Assembly: GCA_022813675.1 (NCBI GenBank)
Contig: CP063375.1
Span: forward strand, 756,001 to 820,000
Length of the DNA stretch: 64,000 nt
Direction of reading: 5' to 3'
Origin: Deferribacteraceae bacterium V6Fe1
GTDB taxonomy: Bacteria; Chrysiogenota; Deferribacteres; Deferribacterales; Deferrivibrionaceae
This document shows, piece by piece, positions 28,395 to 38,356 of this stretch; position 1 is the stretch's first letter; every line of letters begins with the position of its first letter. Position numbers and translations under genes: made by a program. The notes below the pieces were generated by a model. The model worked only from the letters and a program-made list of their open reading frames with translations, ran no database searches and was not told the origin of the DNA.

Positions 28395-29204
28395 TTATTT
28401 AACTTGCTTTTTCCATTCGTCGCTTTTGAACCATTTTTCATAAATTCTGTCGTATGTCCCGTCATTCTTTATCTGGCTTAAGAAATTGTTGAGCCAGTTT
28501 AAAAAGTCAGGGTCACCTTTTCTTACAGCCCAAGCAAGTGGCTCATAAGTAAAAGGCTTGTCAAGAAATACAAGCTTATCTTTATAGTCTGCATAGTAGA
28601 ATGCACAAAGTGGAAGGTCGTAAACAAATGCATCGGCTTTGCCATTTATAAAATCTTGAAAAGCATCTGATTCTGTTTCAAAGAGATTTTTCTTTGCTTT
28701 AGGCATGTATTTTTTTGTGGCAAAGTCAGCAGTAACGCCTAATTTAGTAGCGATAACATATTTTTCATCGTTTAAATCTTTATAAGACTTTACTTTGCCT
28801 GCGAGTTCTTTTTTTATCAATATAGTTTGACCAACTACGATATTTGGGTCAGCAAAGTTTACCTGTAAATTTCTCTGAGGAGTGATAGTCATCCCTGACA
28901 TAATAATATCAAATTTTTCAGTAATAAGAGCAGGGATTATTCCGTCCCATGCAGTGTTGACAATGGTAAGTTTTACACCCATAGCTTTTGCCATTTGTTT
29001 GGCGATATCAACATCAAAACCGATTATTTCGCCATTTTTTGCTGTCATTTCAAAAGGTTTGTAACCTGATTCAAGCCCTACTCTTAACTCACCCCTTTTC
29101 ATAATTTGATTAAGAGTTGACTTTTCCCATAATGAGTTGTCACTTGCAAAAACACTTAGTGCCATTACGAAAACTAAAACTACGCTTAAAAAAAGCTTCT
29201 TCAT
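28395..29204 (-). CDS. glnH: Polar amino acid ABC substrate-binding protein
   Basis: Periplasmic solute-binding protein of 269 residues with signal peptide LFLSVVLVFVMALSVFAS (about 4-21). The fold is the type II family 3 binding protein: GELRVGLESGYKPFEM, GFDVDIAKQMAKAMGV, WDGIIPALITEKFDIIMSG and PLAWAVRKGDPDFL. Arg and Asp residues for the alpha-amino and carboxylate groups are in place. The particular amino acid (Gln, Glu, Arg or His) is not clear. It is 9 bases downstream of the zinc-ribbon gene. Confidence 0.93.
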   Translation of the reverse strand: MKKLFLSVVLVFVMALSVFASDNSLWEKSTLNQIMKRGELRVGLESGYKPFEMTAKNGEIIGFDVDIAKQMAKAMGVKLTIVNTAWDGIIPALITEKFDIIMSGMTITPQRNLQVNFADPNIVVGQTILIKKELAGKVKSYKDLNDEKYVIATKLGVTADFATKKYMPKAKKNLFETESDAFQDFINGKADAFVYDLPLCAFYYADYKDKLVFLDKPFTYEPLAWAVRKGDPDFLNWLNNFLSQIKNDGTYDRIYEKWFKSDEWKKQVK

Positions 29205-29213
29205 AGATCCTCC

Positions 29214-29366
29214 TTAGTATGATTTTCCTTCATCTAAAAGCTCAGAAATTATCATCCTTACATTGCAGTCAGGGCACTTAGGAACGGTCTCTTTAGGGAG
29301 ATAAACAATCTGCTTCCTACCACACTTAGGACACTTTACTTCAACAGCTTCAATTTTATCTCTCAT
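29214..29366 (-). CDS. Small zinc-ribbon protein, 50 residues
   Basis: The ATG at 29366 follows AGGAGG at 5 bases; the open frame continues upstream without another credible start. Two CxxC knuckles, VKCPKCGRKQ and PKCPDCNVRM, make a zinc ribbon. The rest is short and charged (ending LLDEGKSY). Role unknown. It leads the glnH-glnP-glnQ transcript. Confidence 0.8.
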   Translation of the reverse strand: MRDKIEAVEVKCPKCGRKQIVYLPKETVPKCPDCNVRMIISELLDEGKSY

Positions 29367-29406
29367 AATGACCTCCTGATAAACCTTTACCTGCGTAAGG
29401 TAGGAT

Positions 29407-29435
29407 AGTTTAGTTTCAAGATGATTTTTTTTCAA
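29407..29435 (-). promoter_or_regulatory. Promoter of the zinc ribbon-gln operon
   Basis: On the minus strand TTGAAA (29435-29430), 17-base spacer, TAAACT (29412-29407). The predicted start is near 29400, about 35 bases before the zinc-ribbon ATG. Confidence 0.45.
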
Positions 29436-29622
29436 GTATTTTAATTGTAATTTAAAAATTTTTTAGTTTGTCTTTTTAAAAGAATTATTTAATATTGTAA
29501 CTCTATGTGAAATAGATAAAAAATAGTAATGCCATAATTGCTGGGTTTTAACTGCTTTTAATTTTGTTTAACATTATTAAGACAAGCTATAATCTTAATA
29601 CTTCACTATGGTTGAATAGAAA

Positions 29623-29651
29623 TTGACACCAATAAATTAGACTGATATAGA
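29623..29651 (+). promoter_or_regulatory. Promoter of the aminotransferase-hisZ-purA operon
   Basis: TTGACA (29623-29628), 17-base spacer, TATAGA (29646-29651). The start would be near 29658, 22 bases before the aminotransferase ATG. It is one of the best sigma-70 matches in the window. Confidence 0.7.
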
Positions 29652-29679
29652 GAAGAATACAAAAAAAGTGAGGTTGTGT

Positions 29680-30828
29680 ATGCTAAAAAAATATCTCCTT
29701 GCACCGGGGCCGACAATGGTGCCTGAGAAAGTGCTTTTAGATATGGCTATGCCGGTAATTCATCATAGGACAAGCGAATTTTCAAAAATCTTCTCTGAAG
29801 CAAGGGAAAAGTTAAAAAAAGTTTTTGGCACTAAAGAAGATGTTTTAATGCTCGCTTCAAGCGGGACTGCAGCTATGGAAGCGGCAGTAGTGAATACTTT
29901 GAGTGCCGGTGATAAAGTTTTGGTGGTAAATGCGGGTAAATTTGGCCTTAGATGGAAGGAGATTGCATCTACATTTGGTCTTGATGTTATAAGTATCGAC
30001 CTTGAATGGGGGCGTTCGGTTACACCTTACCAGATTGAGGAAAAGCTTATTGAGCATCCTGACATAAAAGCCGTATTAATGCAGGCGAGTGAGACTTCAA
30101 CGACTGTTTATCATCCTGTCGAGGAGATTGCAAAAATTGTTTCATTAAGAGAAAATACTCTACTTATAGTAGATGGTATTACATCTGTGGGTGTAGTTGA
30201 GACTAAGATGGATGAATGGGGGGTAGATGTAATAGTTTCAGGCTCCCAAAAAGCATTTATGCTCCCTCCGGGGCTATCTTTTATTGCGATGTCAAAGAAA
30301 GCTTGGAAGATGGCCGAATCATCTAATATCCCTAAATATTATTTAAATTTAAAAAAGGAATTAAAGTCGCAGCAAAAAGATACGACTGCGTGGACCCCTG
30401 CGGTAAACCTTATTATTGGTCTCAATACTGCTCTTGGTATGATGCTGGACGAAGGGCTTGAAAATGTATATAAAAGACATGCTATTTGTGCCGAGGCTAC
30501 GAGAGAAGCGATGAAATCACTCGGTTTTGAATTACTAGCAAAGGATATCCCTTCCAATGCGGCTACGGGGATTTTACTGCCTGAAAATTTTGACGGCGGC
30601 AAATTTGTAAAATACATGCGCGAGGATGTAGGGGTTACCTTTGCCGGCGGTCAAGACCATCTGAAGGGGAAAATTGTTCGTATTTCTCATTTAGGTTATC
30701 ATGATGTATTTGATACAATTGTAGCGGTTAGCGCTCTTGAGCTCGGGTTTAAAAGGTTTGGTTTGGATATTGAGTTTGGCAAGGGGGTCAGTGCCTGTCA
30801 AAAAGTTATAATGAAGAGTATCAGGTAA
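29680..30828 (+). CDS. Class V aminotransferase (alanine/serine-glyoxylate type)
   Basis: PLP enzyme of 382 residues from the ATG at 29680, with GAGG 6 bases upstream; the family usually begins ...LLAPGPT as here. Motifs are APGPTMVPEKVLLDM, HHRTSEFS, SGTAAMEAAVVN, VDGITSVGV and the PLP lysine in SGSQKAFMLPPG. Homologues act as serine-pyruvate or alanine-glyoxylate aminotransferases, and in some anaerobes as small-molecule aminotransferases feeding glycine and serine metabolism. It precedes hisZ and purA in one tight operon. Confidence 0.9.
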   Translation: MLKKYLLAPGPTMVPEKVLLDMAMPVIHHRTSEFSKIFSEAREKLKKVFGTKEDVLMLASSGTAAMEAAVVNTLSAGDKVLVVNAGKFGLRWKEIASTFGLDVISIDLEWGRSVTPYQIEEKLIEHPDIKAVLMQASETSTTVYHPVEEIAKIVSLRENTLLIVDGITSVGVVETKMDEWGVDVIVSGSQKAFMLPPGLSFIAMSKKAWKMAESSNIPKYYLNLKKELKSQQKDTTAWTPAVNLIIGLNTALGMMLDEGLENVYKRHAICAEATREAMKSLGFELLAKDIPSNAATGILLPENFDGGKFVKYMREDVGVTFAGGQDHLKGKIVRISHLGYHDVFDTIVAVSALELGFKRFGLDIEFGKGVSACQKVIMKSIR

Positions 30829-30832
30829 CGTG

Positions 30833-31939
30833 ATGGAAACTAAAACAAAACTGCCCCAAAGAGCGCGTAAGCTAAAAAAAATTGCTGCGGATATAGAAAA
30901 AATTTTGAGTCAATATGGTTATACGGAAGTTTACCTTCCTCTATATGAGTATTATGACATTCTGTCAAAAACTGCATGGAATTTTAGCGATGAAAATATC
31001 ATAAGATTTATAGATAGAAATACCGGGAAGTCAATGGTGCTTCGCCCTGACTTTACCCCTCAAGTTTGTAGAAATGTCGCAAATTATATGAATTCCTATC
31101 CAAAGCCAATAAGGCTTAGCTATAAGGGGCGTGTTTTTAGAAATGTTAATGTCAATAAAGGGTTAAAGTCTGAAATGCAGCAAATTGGGATCGAGCTGTT
31201 TGGAGAAGAAGAGCTTTACGGGGATCTTGAGCTAATTACAATAGGTTATAAAGGGATTAAATCGGTTGGGATCGAAAATTTTAGAATTGTGTTTACGGAT
31301 ATATATTTATTAAAAGAGTGTCTTTCTCTGGTCAATAATAAAGAAGAATATTTAAGCCTGCTAAAAGCAAAAAACTATTGTGAATTGAAAAAGAAATTTG
31401 ATAGAGGAGAATTATCGAGCGAAAATAAAGAGTTACTTGAAGCACTTCCAAAAACATTTGGCGGTGTTGAAGCTTTAAATTCAATTAAGAGTATGGTGTC
31501 ATTTAATGAAAAATTAACAGCCCGTCTGGAAGAATTGCTGGCTCTTTATGAAAATTTGACGAATATAGGGATACCGGAAGATAAGATTGTCTTTGACTTG
31601 GCAGAGGTAAATGGGATTAATTATTATACCGGTATAAATGTCAGATTTGTTACAGATGGTGGCAATGTGTTAATTTCGGGCGGCAGGTATGATAACCTTA
31701 TGCATAATTTTGGGGTAGATGTTTCAGCCTGTGGTTTAGCGTTTAATTTGGAAGAGATTTTGCCTGTGTATGAATTAAAGGATGAAAGAATTGAGATAGA
31801 TTATTTGGTTATAGGCAGGGAGAATTTTGCTAAGGCTGAAGAATTGAGAAAAAAAGACTTTAAAGTTTTATGGGTTAGTGATAAAGGTAAATTACAAAAT
31901 TTGGAAGTAATGTACAGCATAAAAAATATATTTCCGTGA
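30833..31939 (+). CDS. hisZ: ATP phosphoribosyltransferase regulatory subunit HisZ
   Basis: HisRS-like protein without the anticodon-binding domain, 368 residues from the ATG at 30833; a GTG one codon earlier is the alternative. It has class II synthetase motif 2 (RPDFTPQVCRNVANYM and RLSYKGRVFRN) and YYTGINVRFVTDGG...SGGRYDNLMHNFG. HisZ activates the short HisG. The neighbour purA shares PRPP/AMP-linked metabolism, and hisZ-purA is a recurrent gene order. hisG is not in the window. Confidence 0.9.
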   Translation: METKTKLPQRARKLKKIAADIEKILSQYGYTEVYLPLYEYYDILSKTAWNFSDENIIRFIDRNTGKSMVLRPDFTPQVCRNVANYMNSYPKPIRLSYKGRVFRNVNVNKGLKSEMQQIGIELFGEEELYGDLELITIGYKGIKSVGIENFRIVFTDIYLLKECLSLVNNKEEYLSLLKAKNYCELKKKFDRGELSSENKELLEALPKTFGGVEALNSIKSMVSFNEKLTARLEELLALYENLTNIGIPEDKIVFDLAEVNGINYYTGINVRFVTDGGNVLISGGRYDNLMHNFGVDVSACGLAFNLEEILPVYELKDERIEIDYLVIGRENFAKAEELRKKDFKVLWVSDKGKLQNLEVMYSIKNIFP

Positions 31940-31944
31940 GGTAG

Positions 31945-33234
<1,290 letters not shown>

Positions 33235-33243
33235 AAAAACTTG

Positions 33244-33272
33244 TTGACAAGGTAGCAACCTTTTGCTATATA
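33244..33272 (+). promoter_or_regulatory. Promoter of the tRNA cluster
   Basis: TTGACA (33244-33249), 17-base spacer, TATATA (33267-33272), starting 9 bases after the purA stop. Predicted transcription start is near 33279, followed by about 19 bases of leader to tRNA-Lys. Confidence 0.8.
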
Positions 33273-33297
33273 GTCCTTCCCTTTTGGGAAAAACAGT

Positions 33298-33370
33298 GAG
33301 CCGTTAGCTCAGTAGGTAGAGCAACTGCCTTTTAAGCAGTGGGTCGTAGGTTCGATCCCTACACGGCTCA
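33298..33370 (+). tRNA. tRNA-Lys (UUU)
   Basis: 73 bases. Acceptor stem GAGCCGT/ACGGCTC with discriminator A, anticodon loop CTTTTAA giving UUU, and T arm with GGTTCGATCC. CCA is not encoded, so a nucleotidyltransferase must add it. Confidence 0.97.
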
Positions 33371-33378
33371 TTTTAAGT

Positions 33379-33453
<75 letters not shown>

Positions 33454-33459
33454 TTAGAC

Positions 33460-33532
33460 GGGCGGTTAGCTCAGCTGGGAGAGCATCGGCCTTACAAGCC
33501 GAGGGTCGTAGGTTCGATCCCTGCACCGCCCA
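33460..33532 (+). tRNA. tRNA-Val (UAC)
   Basis: 73 bases. Acceptor stem GGGCGGT/ACCGCCC with discriminator A, anticodon stem TCGGC/GCCGA and loop CTTACAA giving UAC. CCA is not encoded. Confidence 0.97.
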
Positions 33533-33537
33533 TTTTT

Positions 33538-33611
33538 GGGGGCGTAGTTCAGTTGGTTAGAACGCTGGCCTGTCACGTCAGAGGTCGCGAGTTCAAGTCT
33601 CGTCGTCCCCG
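33538..33611 (+). tRNA. tRNA-Asp (GUC)
   Basis: 74 bases. Acceptor stem GGGGGCG/CGTCCCC with one G-U pair and discriminator G. The anticodon stem CTGGC/GTCAG with one G-U pair carries loop CTGTCAC giving GUC. CCA is not encoded. The GUN anticodon makes it a substrate of the tgt/queA pathway encoded at 5032-7189. Confidence 0.96.
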
Positions 33612-33614
33612 TCT

Positions 33615-33642
33615 AAAGCCACCTTTTAGGTGGCTTTTTTTA
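33615..33642 (+). terminator. Terminator of the tRNA cluster
   Basis: An 8-bp stem AGCCACCT/AGGTGGCT with a 3-base loop, followed by a U-rich tail (TTTTTTT). It begins 4 bases after tRNA-Asp and separates the tRNA transcript from smpB. Confidence 0.9.
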
Positions 33643-33664
33643 ATTAAAACGGATATTATGACAT

Positions 33665-34120
33665 ATGAAGATATTAGCTCAGAATAAAAAAGCCTTTTAT
33701 GACTACGAAATAATTGAAACTTTTGAAGCAGGTATAGAATTAAAGGGCACAGAAGTTAAATCCTGCAAATCCGGCAAAGTGAATTTGAGGGATTCTTTCA
33801 TCAAAGTAAAAGATGGCGAAGCCTTTTTATTAAATACACATATTTCTGAATATGAGAAAGGAAATATTGCAAATCATGAGCCTACGAGGACAAGAAAGCT
33901 CCTTTTACATAAGAGAGAAATAAATAGATTGATTGGTAAAGCTCAGGAAAAAGGACTGACAATTGTTCCTCTTAAAATTTATTTGAAGAAGAATTTGGTA
34001 AAGGTTGAAATTGCCCTTGTTAAGGGCAAACAATCCCACGATAAAAGGAACACTATAAAAGAAAAAGATTTGAAGAAAGAGATTTCTCGAGATTTTAAAA
34101 ATAAATTTAGAATAAAATAG
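33665..34120 (+). CDS. smpB: SsrA-binding protein SmpB
   Basis: tmRNA partner in trans-translation, 151 residues. Characteristic segments are ILAQNKKAFYDYEIIETFEA, GIELKGTEVKS, LNTHISEYEKGNI, the HKREI box and a basic C-terminal tail (KEISRDFKNKFRIK) that mimics an mRNA-tRNA helix in the decoding site. Its RNA partner ssrA starts 49 bases downstream, an adjacency seen in many bacteria. No clear Shine-Dalgarno precedes the ATG. Confidence 0.97.
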   Translation: MKILAQNKKAFYDYEIIETFEAGIELKGTEVKSCKSGKVNLRDSFIKVKDGEAFLLNTHISEYEKGNIANHEPTRTRKLLLHKREINRLIGKAQEKGLTIVPLKIYLKKNLVKVEIALVKGKQSHDKRNTIKEKDLKKEISRDFKNKFRIK

Positions 34121-34122
34121 CC

Positions 34123-34150
34123 TTTACAAATTGTATGTGGTATATATATT
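34123..34150 (+). promoter_or_regulatory. Promoter of ssrA
   Basis: TTTACA (34123-34128), 16-base spacer, TATATT (34145-34150), starting 3 bases after the smpB stop. The primary start would be near 34157, 12 bases before the mature 5' end, consistent with RNase P processing. Confidence 0.65.
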
Positions 34151-34168
34151 AGAATCCCCATGAATTAA

Positions 34169-34512
34169 GGGGGCGCTAAGGTTTCGACGGGGAGCTGTAG
34201 GCTCTAAGGTGCATGCCGAGGTTCGGTACCTCGTAAAACAGCCGAACAATAATAATTGCAAACGACGAATTAGCACTCGCTGCTTAATTGACGGCGACGT
34301 CCCTGTAGGGTTTGCCTACGATCTTGCAGAGGGCGACAACTTAGTAGGCTGGCCGAATGTGACGCCTTTAAGCATTCGGTAAGACTTAAAAGGCTTACCA
34401 AACTCTAAGCCGGCCTGTGGGCATTGGGTTTGGGAAATTTAATCGCAGGATAAGCATGTAGTACCTGGGGAAGAAGGCTTTTCGGACGCGGGTTCGATTC
34501 CCGCCGCCTCCA
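34169..34512 (+). ncRNA. ssrA: tmRNA (one-piece)
   Basis: 344 bases. The tRNA-like ends pair as GGGGGCG (34169-34175) with CGCCTCC (34505-34511) plus discriminator A. The 5' part carries GCTAAGGTTTCGACGGGG and the 3' part the T arm GCGGGTTCGATTCCCGC. The tag reading frame runs 34258-34287, resuming at GCA and encoding ANDELALAA before TAA, nine residues, one fewer than the E. coli tag. The sequence around the resume codon (TTGCAAACGACGAA) matches E. coli closely. CCA is not encoded. Confidence 0.96.
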
Positions 34513-34812
34513 TTCTTTATTCTCTATAATTACATAGTCTAACTTTTTCTATGTTTTAAATTCTGATTATTTTCTGCAATAAGAAATTTGGTAATATTAA
34601 TTTGATTGTGCCACCTGGGAGATACCGGGGGAATTGGGAATCAGTGACTGTTATTCTGGAATCGTGACCCTGAATACGAATAACACATAACGAAAATCAC
34701 AAATTACGCTTTACAATTTATCTTTATAGGTCTTAGACCTTATCCCCCTTGCCTAATTCAATATTTTCACTTATATTTTATGTAAGAAGTATTATTTACT
34801 GCGGAGACAATT
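34513..34812. other. Intergenic spacer of 300 bases between ssrA and an accessory gene
   Basis: No open frame of note. It contains an inverted repeat TGTTATTC (34649-34656) / GAATAACA (34678-34685) with a 21-base loop in a locally GC-richer patch (about 34608-34690), and no U tract. It may be remnant mobile DNA, but no transposase is visible and the 3' end of ssrA is not duplicated here. Confidence 0.4.
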
Positions 34813-36354
34813 ATGCAAAAGCTAAAAAAGCTCCCTATAGGTATTCAAACCTTTAGTGAAATAATTGAAGGGGACTACATTTATATTGACAAGACAAAAG
34901 AAGCCTTTGAATTAATTGAAAGTTATAAATACGCCTTCTTATCCCGTCCTCGCAGATTTGGTAAATCTTTATTTCTTGATACATTAAAAGAATTATTTGA
35001 AGGGAACAAAAAGCTTTTTGAAGGTCTGTATATTTATGACAAGTGGAATTGGGATGAAAAATACCCAGTAATAAAAATCAGTTGGGCAGGTAATTTCCAA
35101 ACGCTTGAGGGTCTAAAGCAAGTTGCTTTTGATGTATTTAAAACAAATCAAGAGAGTTTAGGTGTCATCTGTGATAATGTAAACGATCCTGCAAGCTGCT
35201 TTAGAGATTTAATCCATAGAGCATATAAAAAATACAATCAAAAGGTAGTAATATTGATAGACGAATATGACAAACCTATTCTTGATGTGATTGAAAATAT
35301 TGAACAGGCTAAGATAAATAGAGAGTTTATCAAGGGTTTGTATTCTATAATCAAAGATAATGATGCCTATATCAAATTTGCATTTTTGACAGGCGTGAGT
35401 AAATTTTCCAAGGCATCTATCTTTAGCGGGCTCAATATGCTCACGGATATCTCTCTCAATCCGAAGTATGGCAATATCTGCGGCTATACTCAAAAAGATA
35501 TAGAAACCTCATTTATGCCTTATTTTAAAGATGTGGATTTGGAGAAGGTAAAAAAATGGTATAATGGTTATAATTTCCTAAAAGATAATGTTTATAATCC
35601 CTTTGATATTTTACAATTTATAAGTAATGAATTTGTATTTGATAATTATTGGTTTGAAAGCGGCACACCATCTTTTTTGATTAAGCTCATAAAAGAGAGA
35701 AATTATTTTTTGCCGAGTTTAACTAATCTGATATTAGATAAAAAAATACTTTCCAGCTTTGATATAGAAAATATTGATTTGGAAGTGATACTTTATCAAT
35801 CGGGTTATTTGACAATTGAAAAGATGATAGAAGATGAATTGCTTAGTTCAATAGAGTACAAGCTAAAAATACCAAACCTTGAAGTCCAAATATCTTTGAA
35901 TGATTATATTATAAATTATCTGTTTAAAGGTGATAATAGACTAAAAAGTCCCCTAATCAAGTCTCTTTATTATGAAAAGTTAGAAGATTTTAAAGTAGCG
36001 TTGACTTCTTTGTTTTCGTCAATCCCTTACACCAATTTTACCAAAAATGACCTTAATTTATACGAAGGTTTTTATGCCAGCGTAATTTATGCATATCTTG
36101 CATCCCTTGGGATAGATATAATCGGTGAGGATATTACAAACAAGGGCAGGATAGATTTGACACTTTTTGTAGGGGATAAGATTTATATCTTGGAGTTTAA
36201 GGTTGACGGGCAACAAGGTGAAGCTTTAAGGCAAATCAAAGAGAGAAATTATGCTGAGAAATATTTAAATGAAGGTAAGCAGGTATACCTTATCGGCATC
36301 GAATTTAGCTCTGAACAAAAGAACGTGGTAAATTTTGAGTGGGAGAAGATTTGA
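34813..36354 (+). CDS. AAA-ATPase-like protein with C-terminal PD-(D/E)XK nuclease-like domain
   Basis: 513 residues. The family is the AAA-ATPase-like/DUF1703 group, often found in many copies in anaerobes. The degenerate P-loop is RPRRFGKS (45-52), Walker B is VVILIDEYD (145-153), and the C-terminal nuclease core has Asp448, Glu461 and Lys463 (GRIDLTLF...YILEFKV). The opening KLPIGIQTFSEIIEGDYIYIDKT is typical. The biological role is unknown; mobile-element or defence roles have been suggested for relatives. It stands alone downstream of ssrA, a common insertion site for accessory DNA. Confidence 0.88.
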   Translation: MQKLKKLPIGIQTFSEIIEGDYIYIDKTKEAFELIESYKYAFLSRPRRFGKSLFLDTLKELFEGNKKLFEGLYIYDKWNWDEKYPVIKISWAGNFQTLEGLKQVAFDVFKTNQESLGVICDNVNDPASCFRDLIHRAYKKYNQKVVILIDEYDKPILDVIENIEQAKINREFIKGLYSIIKDNDAYIKFAFLTGVSKFSKASIFSGLNMLTDISLNPKYGNICGYTQKDIETSFMPYFKDVDLEKVKKWYNGYNFLKDNVYNPFDILQFISNEFVFDNYWFESGTPSFLIKLIKERNYFLPSLTNLILDKKILSSFDIENIDLEVILYQSGYLTIEKMIEDELLSSIEYKLKIPNLEVQISLNDYIINYLFKGDNRLKSPLIKSLYYEKLEDFKVALTSLFSSIPYTNFTKNDLNLYEGFYASVIYAYLASLGIDIIGEDITNKGRIDLTLFVGDKIYILEFKVDGQQGEALRQIKERNYAEKYLNEGKQVYLIGIEFSSEQKNVVNFEWEKI

Positions 36355-36437
36355 GAGGTAAGGCAGCTACCATATATTTTATACATAAATTAATCTTTAT
36401 CATAATATCGTTGTTATTTTTAACAAGACCATAGTTG

Positions 36438-38189
36438 CTAGGAGGTCTCTCTTTTCTTACCAAAGTAGCCGTCCCAAAGTCCGTGGAAGAAGTATTTTGC
36501 ATTTGTGCCTAATGTCTGAGTCCTATATCCACCTTCCTGCACCACTACTGTAGGGTATTTTATCTCCCCTAACATAAAGCCTATTTTGTAAAAATCCTCA
36601 AATCTGTTACTCCATGTTCCAGTGGGATCGGATTTTGCGGTATCGAGCCCCAAGGCGATTACGAGGTAAGCAGGATTGAACTTTTTGATTTGTTTTATTG
36701 CCTTAGAAAGTGTATCTCTATATTTTTCAGGATCGGTATTTTCAGGCAAAGGGAAGTTTATATTGTATCCCTCCCCATCGTTTTTTCCTATTTCATCTTT
36801 AAATCCGGTGAAGTGAGGATAAGCAAAGCGTGGATCACCGTGAATTGATATGGTTAACACATCGCTACGCTCATAGAATATATCCTGTGTACCATTTCCG
36901 TGATGAAAGTCAATATCTAATACGGCTACTTTTCCGTAATTGGTCAAATAATTTGCAGCTATGGCAGTTGAGTTAAAATAGCAAAATCCACCGAAAGCCC
37001 TCCTTTCTGCATGGTGCCCCGGCGGGCGAACAAGGGCGTAAGAGATATATGCTCCTTCCAATACTGCATTTGCTGCCGTTACCGCACAATCAACAGCCCC
37101 TCTGGCGGCAAGGTAGGCATTTTTATTAAGTGGTGTAAATGTATCAAGACAATAATACCCTGCCTGCATTTCCAAATCTTTTGGCGGTCTTAGTAAATTA
37201 CGCAAAGGAAAAATCAGCGGATAGATAGATTTTTCCGGTGGCAGTTTTGCGCAAACATTACGCAAATAATCCACATATCCTGGATCATGTATCTCTTTAA
37301 TCATCTTTTCACTTACTTTTTTTGGTTCAATAATTTTAAAAAGTTGAGTTTTTTCTAAAGCAGCCAATATCGTTGACAATCTTACAGGGGCTTCTACATA
37401 ACCTCTGTCTTTGACATGGTGAATACTATGCCCTTTATTAATCACCATAGTGATTAACTCTTTATCAGTGTTAACTTTACTTACAAAAGTTTGTTTTTTG
37501 ATATATTTTGGGCTACGAAATTTTAGAGGTGTGTGAGCAAAAGAGTTAGCTACTTCATCTATTTGGGATGATGAAATGATATCTCCATATTTCCTTGTCA
37601 AAATGGCACGTACAATTTTTTGAGCATCTTTCCCTGAGATATCAATTTTATTCCCCAAGTCGTCCATCATTAAATAATAAAGATCTTGATCCCCCGGCTT
37701 TATAGGGGCTGAGAATACATCATTTAAAATTGGATAGACTCCATAGCGCTCGTAAAATTTAAGTCTGGCGATATTTTGCTTTAGCAGGTTTTTATCTTTT
37801 ATCAAGTTTGGGTCATCAACTGCACATTCAAAAAATAGTCCATTTACCTTTAGTGCGGTACATTCTTCTCTTATTCGTTCATATAGTGCCCCACCTATCC
37901 CACCGCTTGTTTGGCCGGGTGCAGCAGAGATTAGCTCGAGATACGCAATGTTTATATCTGGCATGTGCAGTAGCATTGCAAACCCTTTGACTTTTCCAAA
38001 ATGATTTTCAGCCACAAAGAGGATTGAGCGATAACCAAACTTAATCGGGTTTATCATCTGTTCCGGAAGTTTGGTAAATTCTTCGGCGCGTGCATTTGGA
38101 AATTGATGAGCAAGTATCTTTAAAACCTGATCTATTGCTTCACGATTTGCTTTTGAAGTATTGTCTGATATTTTTCGGATTCTAAACAT
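36438..38189 (-). CDS. GNAT acetyltransferase fused to a histone-deacetylase/acetylpolyamine-amidohydrolase domain
   Basis: 583 residues from the ATG at 38189; the frame stays open 22 codons further, but AGGG fits this start. Residues about 1-175 form a GNAT domain with the acetyl-CoA loop GQTSGGIGGAL (92-102) and the ending LKFYERYGVYPI. After a linker, residues about 245-575 form a class II-type deacetylase with LVRPPGHHAE (387-396), the zinc and catalytic motif DIDFHHGNGT (425-434), ALGLDTAKSDPTG and a final VVVQEGGYR. All zinc ligands appear intact. Polyamine or protein lysine substrates are both possible. Monocistronic, with the downstream neighbour in convergent orientation. Confidence 0.9.
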   Translation of the reverse strand: MFRIRKISDNTSKANREAIDQVLKILAHQFPNARAEEFTKLPEQMINPIKFGYRSILFVAENHFGKVKGFAMLLHMPDINIAYLELISAAPGQTSGGIGGALYERIREECTALKVNGLFFECAVDDPNLIKDKNLLKQNIARLKFYERYGVYPILNDVFSAPIKPGDQDLYYLMMDDLGNKIDISGKDAQKIVRAILTRKYGDIISSSQIDEVANSFAHTPLKFRSPKYIKKQTFVSKVNTDKELITMVINKGHSIHHVKDRGYVEAPVRLSTILAALEKTQLFKIIEPKKVSEKMIKEIHDPGYVDYLRNVCAKLPPEKSIYPLIFPLRNLLRPPKDLEMQAGYYCLDTFTPLNKNAYLAARGAVDCAVTAANAVLEGAYISYALVRPPGHHAERRAFGGFCYFNSTAIAANYLTNYGKVAVLDIDFHHGNGTQDIFYERSDVLTISIHGDPRFAYPHFTGFKDEIGKNDGEGYNINFPLPENTDPEKYRDTLSKAIKQIKKFNPAYLVIALGLDTAKSDPTGTWSNRFEDFYKIGFMLGEIKYPTVVVQEGGYRTQTLGTNAKYFFHGLWDGYFGKKRETS

Positions 38190-38320
38190 TGCACACATCC
38201 CTAAAATTTGCTGGTGTGACAATCTGAATATATCACTGTGCTTATAGATTATCAAGCTGACTTTTAATTTGTAAAATTATCTTAGTTGAGTTGTAAAACT
38301 GATTGTGTGAATAATGGTAA

Positions 38321-38346
38321 TAAAAAAGGCGGGCAATTTGCCCGCC
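38321..38346 (-). terminator. Terminator of cspA
   Basis: A 7-bp GC stem GGCGGGC/GCCCGCC with a 5-base loop, followed on the minus strand by six U residues. It begins 11 bases after the cspA stop. Confidence 0.92.
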
Positions 38347-38356
38347 TTAAGTCTGT

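Noticed and set aside
34169-36437. Genomic island with attL/attR at ssrA
   Set aside because: No copy of the ssrA 3' end is seen downstream, and no integrase is present. Kept only as a hotspot observation.
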